This document shows, one piece after another, positions 34,137 to 45,100 of a stretch of 64,000 bases of DNA (position 1 is the stretch's first letter; each line of letters starts with the position of its first letter). The notes below the pieces were generated by a model that ran no database searches, was not told the DNA's origin, and was given only the letters and a program-made list of their open reading frames with translations. This stretch comes from Heterodera schachtii (taxonomy: Eukaryota; Nematoda; Chromadorea; Rhabditida; Heteroderidae): assembly GCA_023374025.1 (NCBI GenBank), contig SIJG01000010.1, positions 1,835,660-1,899,659 on the forward strand. Reading direction: 5' to 3'. Position numbers and translations under genes: made by a program.

Positions 34137-35363
34137 GGTCGGGGTCACTTCGGCGCAGCAAATTTTGAAATGCCATAACTTTTTTATTTGTCGGTTAACT
34201 TTTAGCCAATCTGGCATCATTTGAAAGCTCTATGTTTTCTCTGAATTACATGCTAAAATTAAAAAGAAACATTCAAAAATAAAAAAGATGGCACGCGGCG
34301 CCGAAAAAGCCAAGAAAAAGGCAATTTATGAGGTTTTTTGGCCATAACTTTTTTGTAAACTGACGAAATTTTTTGAAAGTTTGCAAGCTAATGCAGAATC
34401 TTAATAGCTACCGAATCATACCAAAAATATTTAATTTGGTTGATAATGAGAAAAGTTGTTAGAAACGGTGCCGAAAAGGCCGGGTCGGGGTCACTTCGCC
34501 GCGGCCAACTCGCCGAGCCATTTCGCCGCGAGAAACTCGCCGCGGGGCCAACTCGCCGCGGCGCTATCTCGCCGCCGTCCAACTCGCCGCGCCTTGTTTT
34601 TTGGCTATCTCGCCTTTTTCGTTAAAAAGTAGTCAAACTCAATATTTTAATTATAAAATTCTGATGTTTTTTTAAAGTCATTGAATAACAAAATCAAGGG
34701 TCCATAACACAATTATTTAAAATTCCCCAAAGAGACTCAATAATATTTTGGGCATCAAAATTTTCAATAATATTCAAAATTCGCTTGTCCGCCTTCCGAA
34801 ACTTCTTTTACTTCATCGGTGGTTCTTCGCCGTTCACAATGCACTCATAATGTGCAGTGCAATTGAAATGTTCCATCTGCGAACACTTCTGTCATTGCAT
34901 GCGCCCAATTTGCGTAAAAATTCTTGGCAAAAACAGAACCATGAATTTAAGGGACTCAAAATTTTCAAATAATAAATTGGTATCGGTGTTGTGAAGTTAA
35001 TTCCATGCATTCCGCTGCACGCCTATTGATCCCCGTGATTATTTTTATTGCATTTAAATTATTTTTTGTGGGACCAATAATCTTAACAACCATATTGTTC
35101 TACAATTTTTCTTTCCTGCGTTGGCTTTCAATTTGAATCATCTTAATTTGGAGAGAGGATTTGATGAAATATAAATATATTGAGCAAATAGTTTTAATTA
35201 AATGTATTTTTTAACGAAAAAATTCTGGCGGCGAGATAACCAAAAAACAAGGCCCGGCGAGTTGGCCGCGGCGAGTTGGCCCCGCGGCGAGTTTCTCGCG
35301 GCGAGATGGCCGCGGCGAGTTGGGCGGTTCCCGAAAAGGCCGGCGCCGAAGTGGGCGGTTCCC
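34137..35363. mobile_element. Foldback element (outer), GGTCGGGGTCACTT / GTGGGCGGTTCCC ends
   Basis: Left end GGTCGGGGTCACTTCGGCGC, right end GCGCCGAAGTGGGCGGTTCC then C. The 9-bp duplication TGCCGGAGG is exact (34128-34136 and 35364-35372). It is split by a second copy of the same family at 34482-35332. Without that insert the outer element is about 370 bp. Confidence 0.88.
34482..35332. mobile_element. Foldback element (inner, nested), CTCGCCGCGG modular arms
   Basis: Starts GGGTCGGGGTCACTTCGCCG and ends CGGCGAGTTGGGCGGTTCCC. Each arm carries several copies of the word (A)CTCGCCGCGG, inverted between the arms. The 9-bp duplication GAAAAGGCC is exact (34473-34481 and 35333-35341). The interior is AT-rich and has no transposase. 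Confidence 0.9.
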
Positions 35364-35372
35364 TGCCGGAGG

Positions 35373-35542
35373 CGACAAACAGGAATTTTTGCTTTTTTTC
35401 TTTTTTTTTATTGAATTAAAAAAATTTGGGTCCAAAAATATTTGAGACGGAAACGGCCCTTTTAGTACTAAGACGGAACTGGCCAGACGGAACCGGCCCC
35501 TACTGTCAAAAAGGTACGCAAACTGCACTATGGGTCAACTCC
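35373..35542. other. Spacer with ACGGAA/ACCGGCC words
   Basis: GAGACGGAAACGGCCC, AGACGGAACTGGCC and AGACGGAACCGGCCCC at 35442-35499 form three copies of a 15-bp word, which looks like one arm of another foldback element. Confidence 0.45.
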
Positions 35543-36011
35543 CGGAACCGCTCAGTTCGGCCCCCACAGTTCGGCCCTCACGGTTCGGCCCTCACGATTC
35601 GGCCCCCACGGTTCGGCCCCCACGGTTCGGCCCCAGCATGTTTTTCCACTTAAGCTTTTTTCTTTGGCGTCCAAATCCATAAATCTTGGTATCATTCGAA
35701 AGCTCTTAACATGCTCTATTAGCTTTACATAAAGCGAAAAGTTTTTTAAGCCTAGAAAAAATTTATTAAGAAAAAACTTCAAAAATTACAACTTTCTTGC
35801 AATTTTCATGTATAACTTTTTTGGTATTTGTCTAATCGCAAAGCAATAGCTTAGAAAAAGCTTCTAAACACCTTAAGCTTTCAAATGATACCAAAAATGT
35901 TGGATTTGGTTGACAAAGAAAAAAGTTATAGAAAGTTGTAGTGGAAAAACATGCTGGGCCGAACCGTGAGGGCCGAACTGTGAGGGCCGAACTGATTTGT
36001 GAGGTAGACCG
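35543..36011. mobile_element. Foldback element, GTTCGGCCC(C/T)CAC arms, 9-bp TSD
   Basis: The left arm has six copies of a 14-bp word (GTTCGGCCCTCACG and variants); the right arm has inverted copies (GGGCCGAACCGTGA). The inner stem AAAAACATGCTGGG/CCAGCATGTTTTT is perfect. The 9-bp duplication GTCAACTCC is exact (35534-35542 and 36012-36020). No ORF. Confidence 0.9.
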
Positions 36012-36987
36012 GTCAACTCCACTGTGCAGAGAAAAGCCTAGTACTATCTCGTCGTTTCTCTTTTTCTTTGTAATTTCTCTCTTTGGCGTACTATCTCTTC
36101 ATTTTAATGAAGTAAAAAACAACTTTTACTTCATCCTGTTTAACTTTTTTTCTGCTTGTTAAATCCACACCAAATTTTGCATATCGATAGAGAAAAAAAA
36201 AATCTGCATCGATTAATAGGTCAAATTAATAATAAAATAGGTCAAATAGGAAAGTTATATGATAATAAAAATTTTGCATTTCTTTTTCTCTTCTTTTGGC
36301 GTACTATTTTCCTATCTCTAACCAATGAAAAATCATGAAATTCGCAAATGCTAACAATTTTCGCTAAAAGGGTATAAAATCACTTTAATTTTTAGAATCA
36401 ATATAAAAAGAATCAATTTTCGAATTCATTTTTCGCTTTTTTGTTCATCATTTTTCCATTTTTGTCACCCGTCGCCGTCGGCCCCGATCAAAAACATTGC
36501 TTATTTTTGGTTGAATCATTTGCGTCCATTTCTCCCATTGGCTTCTTACAAATAATTGTTACACATAAATAGGCACAAAATGTCATAAAAATGACCTAAA
36601 AAATTGAGTACATATTTATTTACATATCATATAACTAACTGCTGGCGGATTTAGGAAATGTCCTAGCAGCACCCTTTCAAAGTTATACATTTATCGGGCT
36701 TTTCAAAACTAGGGTTTTTCGTTATAACTTTGCATTAACGTCGGGAACTCTTAAATTAATTTAAACACAGTTTGAGACTAAAGCAATTATTAGTAATGAA
36801 TTTTTGATCTCATTGATGTAATATTAAATTATTATTTTTTGCTGCTATTCGAAAGGAAAAAAATTTATTCGATTTCAATTCATAAATGTGTTACAAATTC
36901 CAATAAGCGAAAATCATATTGAAGTAAAAAAATCTTGCGAACGAATTGATGAGAATTCAATTTGAATTATTTAACAAATTCGCCAAG
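36012..36987. other. AT-rich intergenic sequence before the BTB genes
   Basis: Repeated words GGCGTACTAT and TAACTTTTT/AAGTTA occur, but no gene is visible. From about 36953 the sequence belongs to the tandem BTB duplication. Confidence 0.45.
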
Positions 36988-38330
36988 TCAAATCGGCCAA
37001 AAATTCTTTGCTGATCGACGGAACCAACTGGTCACGGTTTGCTTTGAAAAGGCACGCAAATTGAGCACATCCAAATTCAAAATGAAATTCTTAAAATAAA
37101 CTTGAGATTAAAATTCCAAAAAAGTGAAAAAGGCACTTTCAAATTTGTGAGTTCATATTTTTCGATCAGATTAACACGTTCGATCAACGGAATCTCCACA
37201 CAATTAAACAAATGCGCTTCACAGCGCGACTTTAACCAATCAATTTGGAAGTAATTGGCCAAACTCAGCAGCGTGAGCACATTTTTTGCTAAAATATTAT
37301 AAATTAAAATAATTAAGGGTTTTTTAATTGTTTTTCGTTTATGTATAAAAATAACAAAATAATAAATATACAAAATTACGCCTTTTTCGAAAAATCTTGT
37401 AGATTAATCATGGGAATTTAATTTCATCAACACCATATCCCCTCATGATAATAGGAAAAATCATTTTACGATTGGGAAGAATTGGTTGGCTCAGAGCATT
37501 TGGCGAAATGTACAAAAGAAAATCCAAGAATTCGTCCATGTCAATGCCCAAATCGTTCAAAGTGACCGATCGCTGCTGCTTCTCCCTCATCTCCACGCTG
37601 AGCATCCGATCGATCACCGGGGAGAAAAAGCGAAGCCGAGCAGCGGACAAAATCAACTGAAAAAGCGGATGAAGCATCACAAAAATTTAAAAAAATAAAT
37701 AAAATAAAATACGAATTAATAATATTCACTTTTCTGTCACCGATTTCCACCATAAAATCATCGTCCGGAGAAATGAGAGATTGATATGAACTTAAAAGAA
37801 AAAATAATTAATTAATTAAACAAAAATATTAATTAAATAAATCAATTAGTTAATGCATTTTTACTTTTCCGCTGATTTGTCCTTGTTCTTCAAAATTCTG
37901 ATAACAATGGAACATAAAGCATTGAGGCCTTCGAACCACACATTTCCTCGCGTCGTGAGCATTTGCGTCTGAAATTTATGACATTTTTAATAATTTTAAC
38001 ATTTTTATTAATTCACATCTGTGATTTGTTGTACACCGTTCCCAACCCATTGCCAGCGAATGATTTGTGCCAATGGCAAATTCGGCTTCGAAACATTGCC
38101 AATGTCCGTAATTTCCAATGTGTTATGGAAGTGATCAATTTTAAATTCGCTTTAAATAATAAATTTACTATTTTATTTTTCAAAATTTAAATAAATTTTT
38201 ACAGTGCTGCGAATTGAGTGACATCACTGAATTTTGACTTGTTGTTTTCTTGCCGAGTTCCAGAATTTGGAGTTAAAAGATCAGTGAATGCTTTTTCGTT
38301 GACAATAACAAATTCATCGAATGTGTCCAT
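36988..38330 (-). CDS. BTB/POZ-domain protein, copy 1
   Basis: Seven exons (38330-38203, 38149-38017, 37968-37865, 37790-37730, 37656-37434, 37288-37137, 37089-36988) close in phase to 300 residues. The N-terminal half (MDTFDEFVIVNEK...QIIRWQWVGNG) is unassigned and sits where MATH domains occur in nematode MATH-BTB proteins. The BTB core is DDDFMVEIGDRK, LILSAARLRFFSPVIDRML, SVTLNDLGIDMDEFLDFLLY, AKNVLTLLSLANYFQIDWLK and SRCEAHLFNCVEIPL. BTB proteins of this type usually act as substrate adaptors for cullin-3 ubiquitin ligases; that role is inferred from the family. The C-terminus reads NLDVLNLRAFSKQTVTSWFR and ends NFWPI. Confidence 0.85.
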
Positions 38331-38983
38331 AGCAATAGTAATATGGTTATTTTTCTTTTAAATTTTAATTTTTTGATTGATAATGATGCGCAAAATTATT
38401 GTTTAAAGACTCGAAAATACTCGGAAATTAAATATAGGTAATTAAGTAAAAATAAACATGTACTTTTTGTTTAAAAATTGAATTTTTATGAAATAAAAGA
38501 AAAACAAAAACTGTTACATCATAATAAATGTTCATTAAAATGATTGATTGGTGGTCTAAATAGATTTTAATTTGGAATTACCGTTTTATAGGAGAAGATT
38601 TATCATAAGAAAAATAATAATTGACAAATAAAAATACAGCATAAACCGTGGAATGATTTTGGATCAATATTATCAATAATCTCATAGCATTTTGGATGGG
38701 TCGGTGAAATGATTATTTGAGAAGGGAATTAATTGCAAGGGCATAAAACGATAAAACGGCACTTACAAATCAGCAGAATGACTCAAATTGGATGGGATTA
38801 TATATGGCACAAAGGGGGAAGAAGGATTTTGGGTACAAAAGTAATGGCAATTAATTCTCCGCAAAACTAATTTTTAAAAATGTTGATTTGCCTTCCTCTA
38901 AAGAGAAAGTAATGGGGGTACTTTTCTGTTTTGTGACCCCCCCTGAAATTTTCAAATAAAAAGTCATTTCTAGGTAATTTGTG
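38331..38983. other. Upstream region of BTB copy 1
   Basis: AT-rich. The first few bases belong to the tandem duplication; the rest is unique and precedes the hAT-like element. No gene seen. Confidence 0.5.
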
Positions 38984-38991
38984 GTGCTGAT

Positions 38992-39825
38992 CAGGGATGG
39001 AATTCCGAGGCACCAAAAAATTTCGGAAGTCGGAAGTCGGAATTCCGGGGGCGAAAAATTTTTCGGAAGTCGGAAGTCGGAATTCCGAGGCTCGAAAATT
39101 TTTCGGAAGTCGGAAGTCGGAATTCCGACCCCAAAAACGTCGGAAGTCGGAACTCGGAAGTCGGAAGTCGGAATTTTTCAAAAAAATAAAATATAATAAA
39201 AAAATTTTTAATATTTAATAGGCTAAATTTTAAAATTTTAACCATGTAAAAGGTAATTTAAAATTGTTTTTAGTTTATTTCTATATTTATTTGAAATTTT
39301 TTTAAATGATTTTCAAATTATTTTAAGCAATTATACATTATTTAGATTTTTTTGGGACAGTTACACCCTTTTTTGCGGCGCGTTTTATCCAAAAAAATTT
39401 GGGGAACTTCGGGGAGGGGTCCGGTGGTGCCGATAGGCGCCGCCGGGAAAATTTTAGTGATTTTTAATGCGATTTGTTAACAGATTTTGTACAAAAAATG
39501 GCCAAATTTAGCGATTTTTGGATAATTTTTCAAGAAAATTAAGTAATTTTGAGTCCGGCGGTGCCGATAGGCGCCGCCGGAAAAAAATTGAAAATTTCTA
39601 TGCAATTTATTAACAGAATTGTACAAAATTTGCTAATTTTTTGAAAAAAAACTCAAAAAAAAAAAATTCCGAAAAATTCCGACTTTTCATCAAAAATTTC
39701 GGAACTCGGAAGTCGGAATTCCGAGGCCCCAAAAATTTTCGGAAGTCGGAAGTCGGAATTCCGACCCCAAAAATGTCGGAAGTCGGAACTCGGAAGTCGG
39801 AAGTCGGAATTCCGTGCCATCCCTG
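38992..39825. mobile_element. Non-autonomous hAT-like element, copy 2 (834 bp, inverted relative to copy 1)
   Basis: Nearly identical, as the reverse complement, to 28092-28925 and of the same length. The ends are CAGGGATGG...CCATCCCTG with an exact 8-bp duplication GTGCTGAT (38984-38991 and 39826-39833). Confidence 0.92.
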
Positions 39826-39833
39826 GTGCTGAT

Positions 39834-40660
39834 CACGAATATGACCTTTATTTTACAAAATTTCGAACCCTGAACCCGAAATCGAACAAAAATTCGAAAT
39901 AGACAAATTACAATGCAAACATATTTTTAGGGGTTTTTGAGGTCGCTGAGTATGGATATGGCATCCATTTTCTACAAAAGGCAACTCTTACAATATTAAG
40001 CCTAAGCCTAGCCTAAGCCTAAGCTTAGTTTTTTTTATATTAATCTCTTTTTTTGAAGTTTTTCTGTTTTTTAAATAATTTTTTACTTTTTTATTTTTTA
40101 ATAGGCTTAGTCTTCAACTTGCTTAGGCCTAGGCTTTTGCTTCAGTTTAGGCTTAGGCCTCAGCTTGCTTAGTCCTAGGCTTCAGCTTAGGCTAGGCTTA
40201 GGCAAGGCTTAGGCTTCAAAATTCAGTAAATTTTTTTGAAATTTTAAGCAATTTTCTTAACAAAATTGCATTAAAATACTTTAAAATTTTCCCGGCGGCG
40301 CCTATCGGCACCGCCGGACCCCCATTTTACCATATTTTTGAAAAATGGAGGCCAAAATGGCAAAAAATATTATTTTTGACGAAAAATTTTGTGAAATACA
40401 CCCCATAATTCGGGATTTCAAAAAACAAAAAACACACCCCTAAAAATCGACTGAAAAACGGAAAATACACCCCTAAAAATCGAATTTTTGACTTAAGCCC
40501 CCCCGCCCCCCGAAGCCAAGGGTCTGGCTACGCCTTTGTACTTACTTAGGTAGGCCTAACAACTTTTTTTAGTTGAATTTCAATGCCCTTAAAAATTAAA
40601 TAAATTTCCGTTGGAAAGAACAATTATTTATTCTTTTTCAATTGAAAAAAGTGTCTGTGA
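39834..40660. repeat. Degraded element with inverted TTAGGC-type words
   Basis: At 39997-40028 the words GCCTAAGCCTAGCCTAAGCC occur; at 40102-40217 the opposite orientation occurs (GCTTAGGCCTAGGC, TTAGGCTAGGCTTAGGC). A GGCGGCGCCTATCGGCACCG hairpin follows at 40293-40315, and A/C-rich TACACCCCTAAAAATCGA repeats at 40395-40495. TTAGGC is the canonical nematode telomere unit, but the inverted layout fits a foldback element better than telomere. Confidence 0.55.
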
Positions 40661-40737
40661 TAAGATAAAATTCAATTTGAATTATTTAACAAATTCGCCA
40701 AGTCAAATCGGCCAAAATTCTTTGCTGATCGAAGGCA

Positions 40738-42044
40738 TCAAATGTTCATGATTTGCCCTGAAAAGGCACGCAAATTGAGCACATCCAAATTCAAAATGAA
40801 ATTCTTAAAATAAACTTGAGATTAAAATTCCAAAAAAGTGAAAAAGGCACTTTCAAATTTGTGAGTTCATATTTTTCGATCAGATTAACACGTTCGATCA
40901 ACGGAATCTCCACACAATTAAACAAATGCGCTTCACAGCGCGACTTTAACCAATCAATTTGGAAGTAATTGGCCAAACTCAGCAGCGTGAGCACATTTTT
41001 TGCTAAAATATTATAAATTAAAATAATTAAGGGTTTTTTAATTGTTTTTCGTTTATGTATAAAAATAACAAAATAATAAATAGACAAAATTACGCCTTTT
41101 TCGAAAAATCTTGTAGATTAATCATGGGAATTTAATTTCATCAACACCATATCCCCTCATGATAATAGGAAAAATCATTTTACGATTGGGAAGAATTGGT
41201 TGGCTCAGAGCATTTGGCGAAATGTACAAAAGAAAATCCAAGAATTCGTCCATGTCAATGCCCAAATCGTTCAAAGTGACCGATCGCTGCTGCTTCTCCC
41301 TCATCTCCACGCTGAGCATCCGATCGATCACCGGGGAGAAAAAGCGAAGCCGAGCAGCGGACAAAATCAACTGAAAAAGCGGATGAAGCATCACAAAAAT
41401 TTAAAAAAATAAATTAAATAAAATACGAATTAATAATATTCACTTTTCTGTCACCGATTTCCACCATAAAATCATCGTCCGGAGAGATGAGAGATTGATA
41501 TGAACTTAAAAGAAAAAATAATTAATTAATTAAACAAAAATATTAATTAAATAAATCAATTAATTAATGCATTTTTACTTTTCCGCTGATTTGTCCTTGT
41601 TCTTCAAAATTCTGATAACAATGGAACATAAAGCATTGAGGCCTTCGAACCACACATTTCCTCGCGTCGTGAGCATTTGCGTCTGAAATTTATGACATTT
41701 TTAATAATTTTAACATTTTTATTAATTCACATCTGTGATTTGTTGTACACCGTTCCCAACCCATTGCCAGCGAATGATTTGTGCCAATGGCAAATTCGGC
41801 TTCGAAACATTGCCAATGTCCGTAATTTCCAATGTGTGATGGAAGTGATCAATTTGAAATTTCCTTTAAAGCATAAATTCAGTATTTTAATTTTCAAAAT
41901 TTAAATAAATTTTTACAGTGCTGCGAATTGAGTGACATCACTGAATTTTGACTTGTTGTTTTCTTGCCGAGTTCCAGAATTTGGAGTTAAAAGATCAGTG
42001 AATGCTTTTTCGTTGACAATAACAAATTCGTCAAATGTGTCCAT
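40738..42044 (-). CDS. BTB/POZ-domain protein, copy 2
   Basis: Tandem duplicate of copy 1 at a constant offset of 3,714 bp, same strand, with the same seven-exon structure (first exon 42044-41917, last 40803-40738). The BTB core is unchanged at the residues inspected. Differences are concentrated at the ends. Exon 2 starts with altered residues, and the last exon reads NLRAFSGQIMNI and stops early, giving about 288 residues against 300 in copy 1. All splice sites are kept, so both copies look functional. Confidence 0.83.
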
Positions 42045-42165
42045 AGTAATAGTTATTTTGATGATAAACAGAGGAGCAGATTTATTTGTACAAAAAAAAT
42101 AAATAGAAATTTAGCAAAAACAAATACGTATTTTTTTTTAAAAAGGCAAAAAGGAAATATACCCA

Positions 42166-42246
42166 CCGTATTTGCTCTAATTATCCCCTAGTCTAGGAGG
42201 GGTTTGAAAAATAATCCCCCATGGGGGATAATTAAAGCAAATACGG
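42166..42246. mobile_element. Short MITE, CCGTATTTGCT ends
   Basis: CCGTATTTGCTCTAATTATC on the left and its near-perfect inverse on the right, with CCCCATGGGG inside. Related to the element at 962-1070. Confidence 0.7.
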
Positions 42247-42378
42247 TATTACATAATAATTGTTCAAGGTTGTCAATGAAAACGGAATGAATGAAATGAC
42301 GTGGTTAAGAATGGGTAAACAAAAAATCAAACAAATAGCTTTCGCTTTTAGAGAGGACGGTAATCCCAAGGTACGTAT

Positions 42379-42545
42379 CAGGGATGGCATTCCGAGGCCC
42401 AAAAAATTTTCGGAATTCGGAAAATTTTCAGAAAATAAAATATAATAAAAATTTTCAAAATATTTAATAAGCTAAATTTTTTAATTTTTAGCCAAGTAAA
42501 AGGTGATTTCAAAAATGTATTTGGTATATTTGAATACATATTTGC
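42379..42545. mobile_element. Truncated hAT-like remnant
   Basis: Starts CAGGGATGGCATTCCGAGGC and continues with the subterminal and AT-rich sequence of the 834-bp family (compare 39180-39270). The other end is missing. Confidence 0.6.
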
Positions 42546-43071
42546 TTGAAAAAATTATTCAATGATTTTCATCAAAAAATTTTTCATGTCATTTTACAAT
42601 TAGATTAAAATCAAAGATCGAATACTGTTGTGTCTGAACAACAGTTTATAAATAATTTAATTTGGGGCAAAACAATTACAAAATAAAGCAGAGCAAGGGG
42701 AGGAAAGTCAGTAACACAAAATGTATGAATGACGCTGGGAAGAAGCAAGAAGGGGGAGAAGGGCAGACTTAAATACCTAACAATATGAGAGGGGGAGGGG
42801 CAGAGGTCAAGGGACAGCAAAATAATCGATAAATAAATAAGGGAATCGGAACCCGTCACAGTTGGGCCCTCACGTTTGGGCTCCATACGTTTGGCGTTGG
42901 GCCATAAATTTTTGAATGAAATTGAGAAAAATTACACTAAATTTTTCAGACATATATGTAATTAATGAAGACAGAATTTAATCCCAAAAAATAATTACTT
43001 TTTGTTAGGCATCTATGGCAAATCTCTTGAAAAAATTTAAATTAATTTTTCAAATAAAGTCCAAAAAGACA
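42546..43071. other. Spacer with GGGCCCTCACGTTTGGG words
   Basis: At 42862-42902 the words TTGGGCCCTCACG, TTTGGGCTCCATACG and TTTGGCGTTGGGCC resemble one arm of a foldback element with no visible partner. No gene. Confidence 0.45.
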
Positions 43072-43080
43072 TTTGTTTTC

Positions 43081-43714
43081 GGGTCGGGGTCACTTTGGCG
43101 CAGCCATTTTGGCGCGGCCGTTTTGGCGCCCTATAAAAATGGCTTTTTTGGCGCCGTAAAAATTTTTTTAAAAATTTTTCGAAATTTGGAACTAACCCTG
43201 TAAAAATCAGTTTTTTCCTGCTGTGAACTACCATATGATGGAATTTTGCTAAAAAGTAAAAGTTTTATTTTATAAAGTATTGTGTACTATCGAATACCGT
43301 GTCGGATTTCGAATTTTCGAGTCAAAATCCGGTATACTTGTTCGAATTTTAGTCCGGGGTTGGTAATTAGTCAAATCTATGATCAGATTATGATCAACAC
43401 CTCGAAAACCACCCTAATGGTAATTTTGAACAGAAAAATTAGGCACCACAATTCAGCGCCATTGCTAGCAATTGCATTAGAATGGTACTTTGAAAGAAAA
43501 TGGCTTATTATTATGCACAAAGAAAGACAAATTAAAATTTTTTTGAAAATTTTTGGAGATTTTTTAACACTGGCGCCAAAAAAGCCATTTTATATAGGGC
43601 GCCAAAATGGCCCGCGCCAAAAAAGCTCGCGGCCCGCGCCAAAAAAACCTCGCGCCAAAATACCGGCGCCAAAGTGGCCGCGCCAAAATGGCCGCGCCAA
43701 AGTGGGCGGTTCCC
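43081..43714. mobile_element. Foldback element, TTTTGGCGC arms, 9-bp TSD
   Basis: Starts GGGTCGGGGTCACTTTGGCG and ends CCAAAGTGGGCGGTTCCC. The left arm has copies of ATTTTGGCGC(GG); the right arm has many inverted copies (GCGCCAAAATGG). The 9-bp duplication TTTGTTTTC is exact (43072-43080 and 43715-43723). It shares its ends with the nested pair at 34137-35363 but uses a different arm word. Confidence 0.92.
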
Positions 43715-43723
43715 TTTGTTTTC

Positions 43724-44521
43724 ATAGATATAATTAATGGAGACAGAATTTATATGGACAAAAAATTCCAAAACATTAATTATTTTTAATTAGATAAATT
43801 ATATTGTAAATAAATTCATTATATCGTGCCCGTTGTTCTGCAGTCATACCAGAGCGCTGCGCTAAATAATTTTTTTTGAGTGCAATTGCCATAAATCAGA
43901 ATCATTTAATAAAAATAATACGAGTTTAATTTTGTTTAAATTGAATACGATAGTCTACAACAGTATACCGCTAAAGCAGCCGCCTGCCGATATGCTGTCG
44001 AAGCAAATAAAAAGCATAAAAATTGCGAAAATGGTAGCAGAAAATCACATTTTGAATGGAATTAATAAATGAAAAAATTAAAATATTTATGTTAGCACTG
44101 AAACGATGAATGCTAAACAAAAGAAAAAAAAATGCAAATTTATATTCACTAAAAAAAATTCAACGCGCTTTTGTTTATTTGAAAAATTTAACTCAAAACC
44201 CATTAAAATATTTTATCCAAAATTAGCTCGTTTTTTTTTTATTAATTTTGTGATTTGAAAAATTTAAATTAAAAATGCTTTAAAATTTACTAAAAATTCA
44301 TTAACAGAAAATATTATATTTATTAAAAATGTAAATAAATTACCTCGTTTTTTATTAACATGATATAATTAAGGAAATGCTTATGTAATATTATTTTTCA
44401 CAAATGCTCAGTGAGGGACGGGATCCCGCGCGGGATTGGTCCCAGTCTGCAATCCAGCATTTTTAGGAAATTACACGGGCTTTTCGGGACTTTGCGGAAT
44501 TAACCCAGAGGGATCCTATCC
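43724..44521. other. AT-rich intergenic sequence
   Basis: No gene. GGGACGGGATCCCGCGCGGG at 44413 and GCGGAATTAACCC near 44493 are GCGGGAT-type repeat words directly next to the breakpoint of the segmental duplication at 44522. Confidence 0.5.
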
Positions 44522-44558
44522 AGCAAAATTATTTATGATATATATAATTTATTTTTAC

Positions 44559-45100
44559 CTGCGGAGCAATTCACTTTGACACAATAATTATGATTCGATT
44601 TGCAATCTCTGATAAAATATTTATCAATGATAACACTCGTATTTCTTGAGCCAGACCAGCAACGCAATGCTGAAAAAAAAACTCGAAATGTGACAGGGAA
44701 GTTAAGTTCGCGCATGCCGGAAATTTTTTAAAAGAAAATTTTGGCCAAGTCCAGAATTTTCTTATTTAAAAAATATGCTTTGAACAGATCGCCAAAAGAT
44801 GGCAAATGCCAAAAATGGCCCCCAGTGGGAGCGGCACAGATTTCCGGTTTTCGACTTTTGGTTTCCCTCACTTTTGGGTCAGGATCGGATTTCGAAAAAT
44901 TTTTGGGTCTCGAAGGACCATCCTTGGCCCCCACCCTGCTGTATTAACAAATTTTAAGCAGTTGCAAAAGGGAAATTGAAATTTATTAGCATAAAAATTA
45001 ATTACATTATTATATTTTTACCAGCACAAAATTGTGGAAGCACAGCAACAAACAGCAAAACGGTGAAGGTCGGACGGGGAAGGAAGCTGTAGAAGTTCAT
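44559..45100 (-). pseudogene. 3'-truncated copy of the Ly6-like gene
   Basis: Exon 1 (45100-45022, signal peptide) and exon 2 (44669-44559) are nearly identical to the complete gene at 30788-31769, with splice sites kept. The duplication breaks at about 44522 inside the intron after exon 2, so exons 3 and 4 (the second half of the Cys domain and the GPI tail) are missing. It could still be transcribed from the copied upstream region. Confidence 0.8.

Noticed and set aside
40102..40217. True telomere or scaffold end
   Set aside because: TTAGGC words are degenerate, short and in inverted orientation, with normal gene-bearing sequence on both sides.
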